DNA of 64,000 nt from the NCBI RefSeq assembly GCF_902477725.1, contig NZ_CABSIF010000004.1:124001-188000 (forward strand). The letters run 5' to 3'. The notes below the pieces were generated by a model. The model made no database searches and had not been told where the DNA came from. It worked only from the letters and a program-made list of their open reading frames with translations. A program made the translations under genes and the position numbers. Source of the stretch: an uncultured Desulfovibrio sp. (GTDB taxonomy: Bacteria; Desulfobacterota; Desulfovibrionia; Desulfovibrionales; Desulfovibrionaceae). This document shows positions 32,671-41,569 of this stretch, in pieces (positions within the stretch are counted from its first letter, which is position 1; each line of letters starts with the position of its first letter).

Positions 32671-33813
32671 CTATGCCCTGACGGCTTCAAGAGGCCGCAG
32701 GTGGATGTGTATATCTTCGCCGCACAGGTGCGTATTGCTCACGCGCATGCGCAGGGCGTCTTCCAGGCTCAGGGGCGCGCGACCGGAAAAGAGCGGCAGG
32801 GCGTCTTCGTCGCCCAGAATCATAGGCGCAAGGTGCAGACGGAAGTCGTCCACAAGGCCCGCTTCCAGCAGGCTCAGGGCCAGATGCCCGCCGCCCTCGC
32901 AAAGCATGTAGGGGCAGTTTAGTTCTTCCCACACTGCGCGCAGCAGATTGGGAAAGTCCGGCCCACCGTGCATGCCGGGGCCAAGCGCCAGAACTCTCAC
33001 GCCGATGTCGCGCAGGGCCTTGGCCGTGGTGGAGGCCGCCGCAGCGGGCGAAACCATAAAAACGGTCTGTTCCGGGCGGTCTTTCAGCAGGTGAAAATCC
33101 GCATCTGGCTGGGGCAGGCGTGAGGTAAGCACACAGGCCAGGGGTTGCGGCCCGGCATTTTCGCCCCGCACGGTCAGCTGTGGGTTATCGGTGCGAAAGG
33201 TGCCACCGCCCACAAGAATTGCGCCGCCGCACAGGCCAATGCCCGCGCGCAGCTCCTGCACTTCTTCTCTGGATTTATCGCAGCTTATCCATTTGGACTG
33301 GCCCTTGCGGGTGGCGATGCGTCCGTCAAGGGTGGCGGCCATTTTCAGCATTACATAGGGGCGCTTGTGCTGCTGCCAGATCAGAAAATCGGCCACAAGG
33401 TCGCGGCATTCCTGCTCGCAGACGCCTTCAATCACTTCAACGCCGCTTTCGCGCAGCTGGCAAGCGCCGCCGCAAGCAACAGGATTGGGATCAGCAAGGC
33501 CCACGACCACCTTTTTGATGCCCGCAGCCTTGATGGCCTCGGTGCAAGGGGGTGTTTTGCCCTGATGGCAGCACGGTTCAAGTGTGACAACCAGGGTGCA
33601 CTCCGCCGGATTTATGCCGCGCGAGGCCGCATCCTTGATGCAGTCCACTTCTGCATGATCCTCTCCGGCGGCGTGGTGCCAGCCCCGAGCCACAATCTGC
33701 CCATCGCGCACCAGCACCGCCCCCACCGTGGGGTTGGGGCAGGCATGCCATCGACCTTTTTCTGCAAGACCAATGGCTTCACGCATAAAGGGAACAAAAT
33801 CCAGTTCAGACAT
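32671..33813 (-). CDS. ribD: Bifunctional riboflavin deaminase/reductase RibD
   Basis: Carries out the second and third steps of the pyrimidine branch of riboflavin synthesis. It is 380 residues. The N-terminal cytidine-deaminase-like domain has HAEVDCI and PCCHQGKTPPC zinc motifs; the C-terminal reductase domain includes MLKMAATLDGRIAT and CEGGGHLALSLL. Its start overlaps the dCMP deaminase stop by eight bases. I see no FMN riboswitch fold upstream. Confidence 0.96.
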   Translation of the reverse strand: MSELDFVPFMREAIGLAEKGRWHACPNPTVGAVLVRDGQIVARGWHHAAGEDHAEVDCIKDAASRGINPAECTLVVTLEPCCHQGKTPPCTEAIKAAGIKKVVVGLADPNPVACGGACQLRESGVEVIEGVCEQECRDLVADFLIWQQHKRPYVMLKMAATLDGRIATRKGQSKWISCDKSREEVQELRAGIGLCGGAILVGGGTFRTDNPQLTVRGENAGPQPLACVLTSRLPQPDADFHLLKDRPEQTVFMVSPAAAASTTAKALRDIGVRVLALGPGMHGGPDFPNLLRAVWEELNCPYMLCEGGGHLALSLLEAGLVDDFRLHLAPMILGDEDALPLFSGRAPLSLEDALRMRVSNTHLCGEDIHIHLRPLEAVRA

Positions 33814-34297
33814 GGTAGTCTACTCCGGCTTGGGCGCTGATAACAGGCGGTGCAAAATCCAGCTTTTCCGCAATGACCCCGGCTTCCTTGAGCATTTGCT
33901 CCGCAAGCTCGTCAGGGTAATATTCCGCATAATAAATGTGGCGTATGCCGCAATTTATCAACATCTTGCTGCACAACACGCAAGGATGCGTCGTGCAATA
34001 AATCTCTGCGCCACTGATATTGATGCCATGCACGGCAGCCTGAATAATGACATTCTGCTCCGCATGCAGGCCTCGGCATATCTCGTGCCTCTGCCCCGAA
34101 GGAATGCCCAGTTGCTCTCGCAGGCACCCCACCTCAAGACAGTGCGGAACCCCCGCCGGAGCCCCGTTGTACCCCGTGGCTAAAATGCGCTTGTCCTTAA
34201 CCGCCACCGCACCCACCTTGCGCCGCGTACACGTAGAACGCCCGCTCACCAGGTACGTGATGTTCATAAAATATTCCGGCCACGGCATTCGCTGCAT
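33806..34297 (-). CDS. dCMP deaminase (ComEB type)
   Basis: A zinc deaminase making dUMP, the precursor of dTMP. It is 163 residues with the paired motifs HAEQNVI and HPCVLCSKML that hold zinc, plus RRKVGAVAVKDKRILATGYNG near the start. It heads the rib operon, as in related genomes, so it is probably co-regulated with riboflavin genes rather than with nucleotide genes. Confidence 0.93.
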   Translation of the reverse strand: MQRMPWPEYFMNITYLVSGRSTCTRRKVGAVAVKDKRILATGYNGAPAGVPHCLEVGCLREQLGIPSGQRHEICRGLHAEQNVIIQAAVHGINISGAEIYCTTHPCVLCSKMLINCGIRHIYYAEYYPDELAEQMLKEAGVIAEKLDFAPPVISAQAGVDYHV

Positions 34298-34362
34298 AAC
34301 ACACCCGTATGTTGATTGGTGGTAGTGTACAGGCGGCTGGTGAAAATGCCAAGTTGCCTGTC

Positions 34363-34413
34363 GGGCTATTTTGCCGTGATGCTGCGTCAGGCAGCACTTG
34401 CGGTTCCGGTCGC
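34363..34413. repeat. 51-bp direct repeat, copy 1
   Basis: An exact 51-base repeat of 34493-34543, placed 130 bases away. It begins GGGCTATTTTGCCGTGATGC and ends CGGTTCCGGTCGC, and contains a small hairpin TGCTGC-GTCAG-GCAGCA. Confidence 0.9.
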
Positions 34414-34492
34414 GTACCAGAAGAGTACGCTCCCATCACCGCGCCCTTGCCTTCCTTGCCTGACGTCAAAATATCCGCGACAGACAGGGTTG

Positions 34493-34543
34493 GGGCTATT
34501 TTGCCGTGATGCTGCGTCAGGCAGCACTTGCGGTTCCGGTCGC
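34493..34543. repeat. 51-bp direct repeat, copy 2
   Basis: Exact second copy of the repeat at 34363-34413, with the same internal hairpin. The 79 bases between the copies hold no gene. Confidence 0.9.
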
Positions 34544-34608
34544 CAGCGGCATCGCCGGTGCATTCCTGCTGCGAAACAGCTGTTTTTATCTGCCTGTCTG
34601 CGCAAGGC

Positions 34609-34640
34609 AAAGCCCCTGTTTTTCTCAAAACCGGGGCTTT
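34609..34640. terminator. Hairpin in the glyA-dCMP deaminase gap
   Basis: Inverted repeat AAAGCCCC...GGGGCTTT separated by 16 bases, a possible transcript end. Confidence 0.5.
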
Positions 34641-34675
34641 GTCAAAGGGGGCGCAGCCCCTCTATGATTATATCT

Positions 34676-34737
34676 GGCGGTTTTTCCGGCACCAGCCCCG
34701 AAGTTGCCAGCGGGGCCGAGGCGTCAGAAAAACCGCC
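34676..34737 (-). terminator. Nested long hairpin after glyA
   Basis: Outer arms GGCGGTTTTTC and GAAAAACCGCC are perfectly complementary; inside them GCCCCG pairs with CGGGGC. It lies 15 bases after the glyA stop and probably ends the glyA transcript. Confidence 0.65.
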
Positions 34738-34751
34738 GGAAAATCAGCCCG

Positions 34752-35990
34752 TTACCAGGCGAATAGCGGGAACTGGCGGGCAAATTCCTCAACGTTCTTG
34801 CTGATTTTTGCCAAGGCGGCTTCGTCGGTGCGCTTTTCAATGGCTTCGACAATAAACGCGCCCACGGTGCGCATGTCGTCTTCCTTCATGCCGCGCGTGG
34901 TAAGGGCAGCCGTGCCGAGGCGCACGCCCGAGGTAACAAAGGGCGAGCGGGTTTCAAAGGGCACGGTGTTCTTGTTGACGGTGATACCCGCCAGATCAAG
35001 AGCGTGTTCCGCATCCTTGCCCGTGATGTCCTTGTTGGTCAGGTCAACCAGCATGAGGTGGTTGTCCGTACCGCCAGAAACCAGATCGTACCCGGCGTCC
35101 ATCAGGAACTTGGCCAGTACGGCGGCGTTGGTGACAACGCGCTGCTGGTAAACCTTGAAGGCGGGGCGCAGGGCTTCGCCAAAAGCTACAGCCTTGGCCG
35201 CAATGACGTGCATGAGGGGGCCGCCCTGAATGCCGGGAAAAATCTGGCTATTCAGGGTTTTGCCCATGTCTTCAGTAGAAAGAATCATGCCGCCACGGGG
35301 GCCGCGCAGTGTTTTGTGTGTGGTCGTGGTGGTGATGTGGGCGTAAGAAAGCGGACTCTGGTGCAGACCGGCGGCCACAAGGCCAGCGATGTGCGCCATA
35401 TCCACCACCAGCTTGGCGCCGACTTCGTCAGCGATCTCGCGGAAGCGGGCAAAGTCGATGGCGCGGGGGTAGGCGCTTGCACCAGCAACAATGGCGTTGG
35501 GCTTGTGCTCGCGCGCCAGGGCGGCGACTTCGTCATAGTCGATGCGGCCCGTCTCGCGCTGCACGCCGTAGGAAACAATATTGAACAGCCGGCCAGAAAA
35601 GTTCACCGGGCTGCCGTGGGTAAGGTGCCCGCCGTGCGAAAGGTTCATGCCAAGAATGGTGTCGCCGGGCTTCATAAAAGCAAGGTAGGCAGCCATGTTG
35701 GCCTGCGAGCCGGAGTGCGGCTGCACGTTCACGTATTCGCAATTGAAAAGCTGCTTGGCGCGATCCTGAGCCAGGGTCTCGGCGATATCCACATATTCGC
35801 AGCCACCGTAGTAGCGCTTACCGGGATAGCCTTCGGCGTACTTGTGGGTCAGCACGCTGCCCTGAGCTTCGCGCACGGCGCGGGAAACAAAGTTTTCAGA
35901 AGCGATGAGCTCAAGTTTGCTCATCTGACGGTTGGATTCAAGCGTGATGGCTCGCGCCAGTTCCGGGTCTTGCAGCAGGATTTCGTCCAT
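34752..35990 (-). CDS. glyA: Serine hydroxymethyltransferase
   Basis: A PLP enzyme that interconverts serine and glycine while loading one-carbon units on tetrahydrofolate. It is 412 residues. The PLP-lysine motif THKTLRGPRGG and the segments YPGKRYYGGCEYVD and GANMAAYLAF-like region are intact. AAGGA lies before the ATG at 35990. It sits between the fatty-acid genes and the rib operon. Confidence 0.98.
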   Translation of the reverse strand: MDEILLQDPELARAITLESNRQMSKLELIASENFVSRAVREAQGSVLTHKYAEGYPGKRYYGGCEYVDIAETLAQDRAKQLFNCEYVNVQPHSGSQANMAAYLAFMKPGDTILGMNLSHGGHLTHGSPVNFSGRLFNIVSYGVQRETGRIDYDEVAALAREHKPNAIVAGASAYPRAIDFARFREIADEVGAKLVVDMAHIAGLVAAGLHQSPLSYAHITTTTTHKTLRGPRGGMILSTEDMGKTLNSQIFPGIQGGPLMHVIAAKAVAFGEALRPAFKVYQQRVVTNAAVLAKFLMDAGYDLVSGGTDNHLMLVDLTNKDITGKDAEHALDLAGITVNKNTVPFETRSPFVTSGVRLGTAALTTRGMKEDDMRTVGAFIVEAIEKRTDEAALAKISKNVEEFARQFPLFAW

Positions 35991-36082
35991 GACGTCGCAT
36001 CCTTTTGAAATGTTCTGCCCGCCACAACGGCGGGCAGATGATTATCAAACGGGGAGGGCAGAGGCCGAGTAAAAACTGTCGG

Positions 36083-37330
36083 CTACTGTTGCCACTTCTT
36101 GAAGATCACGCTGGCGTTGGTGCCGCCAAAGCCGAAGGAGTTGCACATGGCGTATTCGCAGGCGATGCGCTCGGAACCGTCGGCCATGTAATCGAGATCA
36201 CATGCGGGATCGGGGTTTTCAAGGTTAATGGTGCCAGGCAGTATTTCGTCATGCAGGGCAAGGGCCGTGAAGACGGATTCAATACCGCCAGCCGCGCCGA
36301 GCAGATGCCCGGTCATGGATTTGGTGGCCGAAATTTTGACCTTCTTGGCATGCGTGCCAAAAACGATCTTGATGGCCTTGGTTTCCGTGCTGTCGTTCAG
36401 CATGGTGGACGTGGCGTGGGCATTGATGTGGCCAATGGCCGAAGCATCGATGCCAGCTTCGCGCAGGGCGTTCTGCATGGCGCGGGCCATGCCTTCGCCA
36501 TCGTCGCGGGGCGCGGTCATGTGGTAGGCATCGCCAGACGCGCCGTAACCCACCATTTCCGCATAAATTTTGGCACCGCGCGCCTGCGCGGATTCCAGCG
36601 TTTCCAGCAGCAGCAGGCCAGCGCCTTCGCCGATGACAAAGCCATCGCGGTTGGCGGCAAAAGGCCGGGATGCGCGGGAAGGCTCATCGTTGAACTGGGT
36701 CGAGAGGGCCTTGAGAGCCGTAAATCCGGCCACGCCAAGAGGTGTAACCGTGGCCTCAACACCGCCGGAAATAACAGCGGTCGCGCGGCCCAGAACCATT
36801 TCGCTGTAGGCGGTGCCTAGAGCGTGAATGGCAGAGGCGCAGGCCGTTGTGGTGACGATGTTCGAACCCTTGGCGCCGGTGAAGATGGAAATCTGTCCCG
36901 GCCCCATGTTGGAAATCAGCATGGGGATCATGAAGGGCGAAATTTTGTGGGGGCCGGATTCCAGCAGCTTGGCGTGGTAGGTTTCGATGGTGTGCAGACC
37001 GCCCAGGCCGATACCGAGGATCACGCCCGTATCGTAGGCGTTGGCATCGGTGATTTCGTACTTGGCGTCTTCAAGCAGCATCTTGGCAGAGGCCACAGCA
37101 AACTGGGTGAAGCGATCCATACGCCGGGCCTGCTTCATCGGCATATAGTCTTCGGCGACAAAGTTTTTCACTTCACCGGCAATGCGGGAATCGTAGGCGG
37201 AGGCGTCAAAAAGCGTGATGGGCGCGATGCCCGACTCGCCTGCGAGCAGTTTTTTCCAGGTGCTCTCAATATCATTGGCGAGGGGCGTAACGCCGCCTAT
37301 GCCGGTGATTACTACGCGGGGACGGGTCAT
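36083..37330 (-). CDS. fabF: Beta-ketoacyl-ACP synthase II
   Basis: Condenses malonyl-ACP with growing acyl-ACP chains. It is 415 residues from the ATG at 37330, which has AAGGAG upstream; the longer frame to 37375 is not needed. The catalytic triad is visible: Cys in TTACASAIHALG, His in NAHATSTMLND, His in KSMTGHLLGAAGG. It lies 64 bases after acpP, separated by a GC-rich hairpin. Confidence 0.97.
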   Translation of the reverse strand: MTRPRVVITGIGGVTPLANDIESTWKKLLAGESGIAPITLFDASAYDSRIAGEVKNFVAEDYMPMKQARRMDRFTQFAVASAKMLLEDAKYEITDANAYDTGVILGIGLGGLHTIETYHAKLLESGPHKISPFMIPMLISNMGPGQISIFTGAKGSNIVTTTACASAIHALGTAYSEMVLGRATAVISGGVEATVTPLGVAGFTALKALSTQFNDEPSRASRPFAANRDGFVIGEGAGLLLLETLESAQARGAKIYAEMVGYGASGDAYHMTAPRDDGEGMARAMQNALREAGIDASAIGHINAHATSTMLNDSTETKAIKIVFGTHAKKVKISATKSMTGHLLGAAGGIESVFTALALHDEILPGTINLENPDPACDLDYMADGSERIACEYAMCNSFGFGGTNASVIFKKWQQ

Positions 37331-37345
37331 GCATGCTCCTTTGAG

Positions 37346-37368
37346 GCGGGGGGGCAGCCCCCCCCCGC
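37346..37368 (-). promoter_or_regulatory. GC-rich hairpin between acpP and fabF
   Basis: GCGGGGGGG pairs with a run of C ending in GC around a CAG loop, with no T-run. It may attenuate readthrough and thus favour high acpP over fabF, a common need since ACP is abundant. Confidence 0.5.
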
Positions 37369-37393
37369 GCTGCATATACTATAACAAGCTCTG

Positions 37394-37627
37394 TTACTGC
37401 TTGTTTTCGATGTAGCTGATGGCATCCTGAACTTTCAGGATCTTTTGGGCGTCGTCGTCGGCGATTTCGATGTCGAATTCTTCTTCCATGGCCATGATCA
37501 GTTCGGTCAGGTCAAGGGAGTCGGCACCGAGGTCTTCCACAAAGGAAGCAGCGGGCTTCACTTCTTCAGCGGTCACGCCGAGCTGGTCAATGATGATTTT
37601 TGTAACTTTTTCAGTAACGTCAGACAT
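37394..37627 (-). CDS. acpP: Acyl carrier protein
   Basis: A small acidic protein that carries acyl chains on a phosphopantetheine arm. It is 77 residues, with the attachment serine in GADSLDLTELIMAMEEEF. GGAGG precedes the ATG at 37627. It is flanked by fabG and fabF, the standard order. Confidence 0.98.
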   Translation of the reverse strand: MSDVTEKVTKIIIDQLGVTAEEVKPAASFVEDLGADSLDLTELIMAMEEEFDIEIADDDAQKILKVQDAISYIENKQ

Positions 37628-37696
37628 GGTATCCTCCAGATAAATTAGTGGTCTGCTTAACCCCGGCCCTGGCCGGGTGTCTTCCGTAGTAAATGC

Positions 37697-38461
37697 CTAG
37701 CAGTACATGCCGCCGTTCACCCCCAGCACCTGCCCGGTGATGTAGGCCGCCTTGTCCGAAGCAAGAAAAGCCACGGCCTCTGCCACATCTTCGGCGCTGC
37801 CCATGCGTCTGAGCGGGATGCTGTCTGTGTAGCTCGCCCGCACGTCGTCATTGAGTGTTGCGGTCATGTCCGTTTCGATAAAACCCGGCGTTACGGCGTT
37901 AACCGTAATCTGGCGGGCGGCCAGTTCTTTGGCGCAGGACTTGGTAAGCCCCAGCAGAGCGGCTTTGGCCGAAGCGTAGTTGGCCTGCCCCGCGTTGCCC
38001 ATCTGCCCCACCACGGAAGAAATATTAACAATGCGCCCCTTGCGGGACTTGCTCATGATTTTTGCGGCTTCGCGCGTGCAGACGAACGCGCCGCGAAGGT
38101 TGACGGCAATTACGCGGTCGAAGTCTTCGTCCTTCATGCGTATAAGAACGCCGTCCTTGGTGATGCCAGCATTATTGACCAGCACCGCCAGATCAACGTT
38201 GTCTTTGATCTGGGTTGCGAAAAAGTCGGTCACAGCCTCGCTGTTGCTGACATCAAGTGCAAAGGCCTTGGCCTTGCCGCCAGCGGCGCAGATGTCGGCA
38301 GCGACTTTTTCCGCTTCTTCGGGTTTGCTGACATAGGTGAGAAATACCTGAAAGCCGTCACGGGCAAGGGTCTGGGCAATGGCCCGGCCAATGCCGCGCG
38401 AACCGCCGGTAACCAGGGCTGTCGGCAGTCCGGCTGCAGGGGAGGATTGCGCTGTGCTCAT
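37697..38461 (-). CDS. fabG: 3-oxoacyl-ACP reductase
   Basis: An NADPH-dependent short-chain dehydrogenase that reduces beta-ketoacyl-ACP. It is 254 residues with the TGGSRGIG cofactor motif, the NNAG motif, and the catalytic Ser-Tyr-Lys set (NISSVVGQMG, NYASAKAAL). About 10 extra residues precede the Rossmann fold. Confidence 0.96.
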   Translation of the reverse strand: MSTAQSSPAAGLPTALVTGGSRGIGRAIAQTLARDGFQVFLTYVSKPEEAEKVAADICAAGGKAKAFALDVSNSEAVTDFFATQIKDNVDLAVLVNNAGITKDGVLIRMKDEDFDRVIAVNLRGAFVCTREAAKIMSKSRKGRIVNISSVVGQMGNAGQANYASAKAALLGLTKSCAKELAARQITVNAVTPGFIETDMTATLNDDVRASYTDSIPLRRMGSAEDVAEAVAFLASDKAAYITGQVLGVNGGMYC

Positions 38462-38627
38462 GCTTATATCGCCTTTGTCTGAGTCCTGTAAAAAAAAGGA
38501 GACCGTATCCCTTGGATCGCCTTTTTGCGTTATTTGGGCAGCGGCGCTGCCCGGCTTACGGCCTGGCCTGACTGAAATTCAGTATACATGACGCTGTGCT
38601 GCGGGGCAATCCCGCAGGCGCATTGCC

Positions 38628-39614
38628 TCAAAAGCGTAACAATGCGGCGCCCCAGGTAAGGCCTGCGCCAAAAGCCGTCATAAGAACGCGGCTGCCGGGG
38701 CGAATGCGGCCTTGGGCACGAGCTTCGCTCAGTGCCAGGGGAATGGAGGCGGAAGATGTGTTGCCGTATTTTTCCACATTGGTGAACACGCGATCGCCCG
38801 TCAATTCAAGGCGGCTGCCCACGGCTTCAATGATGCGCATGTTTGCCTGATGCGGCACCAGCAGGTCCACATCTGCGCCCGAAAGGCCGTTGCGCGCGAG
38901 TACTTCCTCGCACACGTGCACCATGTTGCGCACAGCATGCTTGTATGTTTCGCGGCCCTGCATGGTGATGAAAAAGTCTTCACCAACAGGTTCGCCAAGG
39001 CCATACTGGCAGCGGGTGCCGCCGCCGACCACAATAAGGTCGCGCTGCACGCCGTCGCTGTGGCAAACCACGTCTTCAACACAAGACATGGCATTGTTGG
39101 AAGCGCTGCTCACAATGCAGGCCGTGGCCGCATCGCCAAAAAGCACGCACGTGGAACGGTCTGCCCAGTTTACGCGGCGGGTAAGCGCCTCTGTGCAGAC
39201 AAAAAGAATTTTGGCGTCAGGATCCTGCGCCAGCAGGGCACGGCAGATGGAAAGCCCGTACAGAAAGCCGGAGCAAGCCGCGCTGATGTCAAAGGCCATG
39301 ACCTTGCCCGCGCCCAGCTGCCCGGCAATGATGCAGGCCACGGAGGGAGAGAGCATGTCAGGGGTGCAGGTCGCGCCCACTATATGGGTGAGTTCCCCTG
39401 CGTCCATTCCGGCTTCCACAAGCGCCTTACGGGCGGCCTTAAGGCCGAGATCCGAGGCGTTTTCCGCATCGTCCAGCCTGTGGCGCTGTTTGATGCCGGT
39501 ACGGGAAACAATCCATTCGTCATTGGTGTCCACCACCTTGGCGAGATCGCTATTGGTCAGCACCGTATCCGGCACATAGGCGCTCAAGGCGAGCAGATGA
39601 CAAAGTGGATTCAT
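38628..39614 (-). CDS. fabH: Beta-ketoacyl-ACP synthase III
   Basis: Starts fatty-acid chains by condensing acetyl-CoA with malonyl-ACP. It is 328 residues. The active-site Cys is in ISAACSGFLYGL, and His and Asn follow in VPHQANMRII and EKYGNTSSASIPLAL. It lies 15 bases after plsX and about 165 bases before fabG; that gap has no gene. Confidence 0.96.
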   Translation of the reverse strand: MNPLCHLLALSAYVPDTVLTNSDLAKVVDTNDEWIVSRTGIKQRHRLDDAENASDLGLKAARKALVEAGMDAGELTHIVGATCTPDMLSPSVACIIAGQLGAGKVMAFDISAACSGFLYGLSICRALLAQDPDAKILFVCTEALTRRVNWADRSTCVLFGDAATACIVSSASNNAMSCVEDVVCHSDGVQRDLIVVGGGTRCQYGLGEPVGEDFFITMQGRETYKHAVRNMVHVCEEVLARNGLSGADVDLLVPHQANMRIIEAVGSRLELTGDRVFTNVEKYGNTSSASIPLALSEARAQGRIRPGSRVLMTAFGAGLTWGAALLRF

Positions 39615-39629
39615 AGAAATACCGTATAG

Positions 39630-40664
39630 TTATATAGCGCGGGAGAAACGTGTGAGTTCCTCGTTGGCAAGAATGGTTTCACCGAGGCGACTGTTGGTTC
39701 CCTTGCGCACAAAGGTCCCGCTCATCTTGATGGCGTTTGTCATGGCCTTGGCGCTGGAGCGCCCGTGACAGACAATGGCCAGGCCCTGAAGGCCCAGCAG
39801 GGGAGCGCCGCCGTATTCTGCATAGTCAATGGTGCGGGCAAAGCGTTTGAAAGCACCTTTGGCCAGCATGCCGCCAATAGCGGGCAACACGCCGGACGTA
39901 AACACCTTCTTGAGCATGCGCACCAGAGAGGTCGCCAGCCCCTCGCTCATCTTAACGACCACGTTACCGACAAAACCATCGCAGACAACTACGTCGATAT
40001 TGCCGATAAAGATGTCGCGCCCTTCTGCATTGCCCGCGAAGTTGAGGTTCTGGGCCATTTTAAGCAGGTCGTAGGCTTCCTTGACCTGACTGTTGCCCTT
40101 GCCCTCTTCTTCGCCAATGCTGAGGATGCTCACACGCGGGGAGGCATAGCCCAGCAGGTCCCGGGCAAACGCATCGCCCATGAGGCCAAACTGGAACAGA
40201 TGATAGGGGCGGCAATCCACATTTGCTCCCACATCAAGCACGACCACGGGATTTTTTTCCGTGGGCAGCAAGGTGGCAAGAGCAGGACGCTCCACCCCGG
40301 GCAAACGCCCCATGATGAACATGCCGCAAGCCACCGTAGCGCCGGAATGCCCGGCGCTGACAACAGCATCCGCCGCGCCATCCTTGACCTGACGGCAGGC
40401 CACCTGGATGGACGCGTTTTTCTTGCGGCGCAGAATGTCCGAAGGCTTTTCATTCATATGCACCACATCATCGGCCTGAACTATGTCGAAATGCACATTG
40501 GTAAGATCGAGCTTTTCGAGCTCGGCCTCCAGCTTGGGGGTGTCGCCCACAAGCTGGACATGCAGATCATAAAGCCTTGCAGCTTCTATAGCTCCCGGCA
40601 CAACCACAGAGGGGCCAAAGTCCCCGCCCATGGCGTCCACGGCAATGATGGGGCGCTCGTTCAT
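39630..40664 (-). CDS. plsX: Phosphate acyltransferase PlsX
   Basis: Makes acyl-phosphate from acyl-ACP for phosphatidic acid synthesis. It is 344 residues from the ATG at 40664, which overlaps the rpmF stop by one base (TAATG). Typical segments are IAVDAMGGDFGP, SAGHSGATVACGMF and VLDVGANVDCRP. It sits in the conserved rpmF-plsX-fabH order. Confidence 0.96.
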   Translation of the reverse strand: MNERPIIAVDAMGGDFGPSVVVPGAIEAARLYDLHVQLVGDTPKLEAELEKLDLTNVHFDIVQADDVVHMNEKPSDILRRKKNASIQVACRQVKDGAADAVVSAGHSGATVACGMFIMGRLPGVERPALATLLPTEKNPVVVLDVGANVDCRPYHLFQFGLMGDAFARDLLGYASPRVSILSIGEEEGKGNSQVKEAYDLLKMAQNLNFAGNAEGRDIFIGNIDVVVCDGFVGNVVVKMSEGLATSLVRMLKKVFTSGVLPAIGGMLAKGAFKRFARTIDYAEYGGAPLLGLQGLAIVCHGRSSAKAMTNAIKMSGTFVRKGTNSRLGETILANEELTRFSRAI

Positions 40665-40846
40665 TATTCGTTTTCGCTTTTGGCGATCACCTGGCGGCCT
40701 TTGTAGGTACCGCAGTTGGGGCACACGCTGTGCGGAACGGTGGGTTCGCCGCAGGAGCAGTAGATAACGGCAGGCACGGCCACACGATCATGGGAGCGGC
40801 GCATGCCCTTGCGGGAACGAGATTTCTTGTTTTGCTGAACGGCCAT
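40664..40846 (-). CDS. rpmF: Large ribosomal subunit protein bL32
   Basis: A 60-residue protein beginning MAVQQNKKSRSRKGMRRSHD, with the zinc-type cysteine pairs in CSCGEPTVPHSVCPNC. AAGGAGA lies just before the ATG at 40846. It links DUF177 and plsX, as in many bacteria. Confidence 0.97.
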   Translation of the reverse strand: MAVQQNKKSRSRKGMRRSHDRVAVPAVIYCSCGEPTVPHSVCPNCGTYKGRQVIAKSENE

Positions 40847-40953
40847 GGTAGTCTCCTTTTCCTGTCTTGCGGAATGTTTGTGCGGGGTTGGGCGGCTTGG
40901 CGCACATGCCCGCCCGCAAGACACAGCAGATTAGTAAAAAAAATTGTGATTGT

Positions 40954-41523
40954 CTAGTTTTTGTGCAGAGCAAGGCCGCGCAATGCCGCCATGCGGGGGT
41001 CGCCTTCTTCTTCTGTGCAGGCGCACATGCCTTCATTAAGATTAACCCCGCATCCGGCGCACATGCCCTTGCAATTTTCCCGACAAAGGGGTGTCGGGGG
41101 CAAGGCCAACATGAATTCTTCCCAGCAAATGGCGGCAAGATCCAGCATGGGAGAGTTGCGTTCAAACACGATGCGGCCTTCGGTCACGCCATCCATATCG
41201 GGTATGGGGGCGTAATTTTTTTCTTCGTCTTCATCATCGCTGCCGCCAGGAAGACTCTCAAAATCTTCAAAGCGCGCGGCAATGGTTTCGGTGGAATCTT
41301 CCGCGCAACGGCTGCAAGGCAGAACAACTTCTCCCTCAAGCGTGCCGCGCACTAGCCAACCGCCGTCCGTGGGCAAAACCAGAATGCGTGCGCACAGTGG
41401 TTTGCTCACGTGGCACTCCAGGTGGAATTCCTCCATGGGCTCCTGCCAGATGGCGGGGTCGTCCAGAGTAAATTCCTTGCCCTCGGGGGAAAGGTCATTG
41501 AGAGAAATACGATAGTTCTGCAT
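40954..41523 (-). CDS. DUF177/YceD family protein
   Basis: A 189-residue member of the YceD family, which is linked to 23S rRNA maturation or ribosome assembly in some bacteria. It has two CxxC groups: CSRC in the middle and a cysteine-rich C-terminal stretch (CRENCKGMCAGCG, CAC) that could bind zinc. The start at 41523 has GAGG upstream and avoids an unconserved extension to 41637. It is the first gene before rpmF. Confidence 0.9.
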   Translation of the reverse strand: MQNYRISLNDLSPEGKEFTLDDPAIWQEPMEEFHLECHVSKPLCARILVLPTDGGWLVRGTLEGEVVLPCSRCAEDSTETIAARFEDFESLPGGSDDEDEEKNYAPIPDMDGVTEGRIVFERNSPMLDLAAICWEEFMLALPPTPLCRENCKGMCAGCGVNLNEGMCACTEEEGDPRMAALRGLALHKN

Positions 41524-41569
41524 GTGATACCTCGAAAGTCGGACTTCATACCTTTGCTGGTCAATCATG

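Noticed and set aside
34363..34543. CRISPR array
   Set aside because: Only two 51-base repeats with one 79-base spacer, and no cas genes; this is a direct repeat, not an array.
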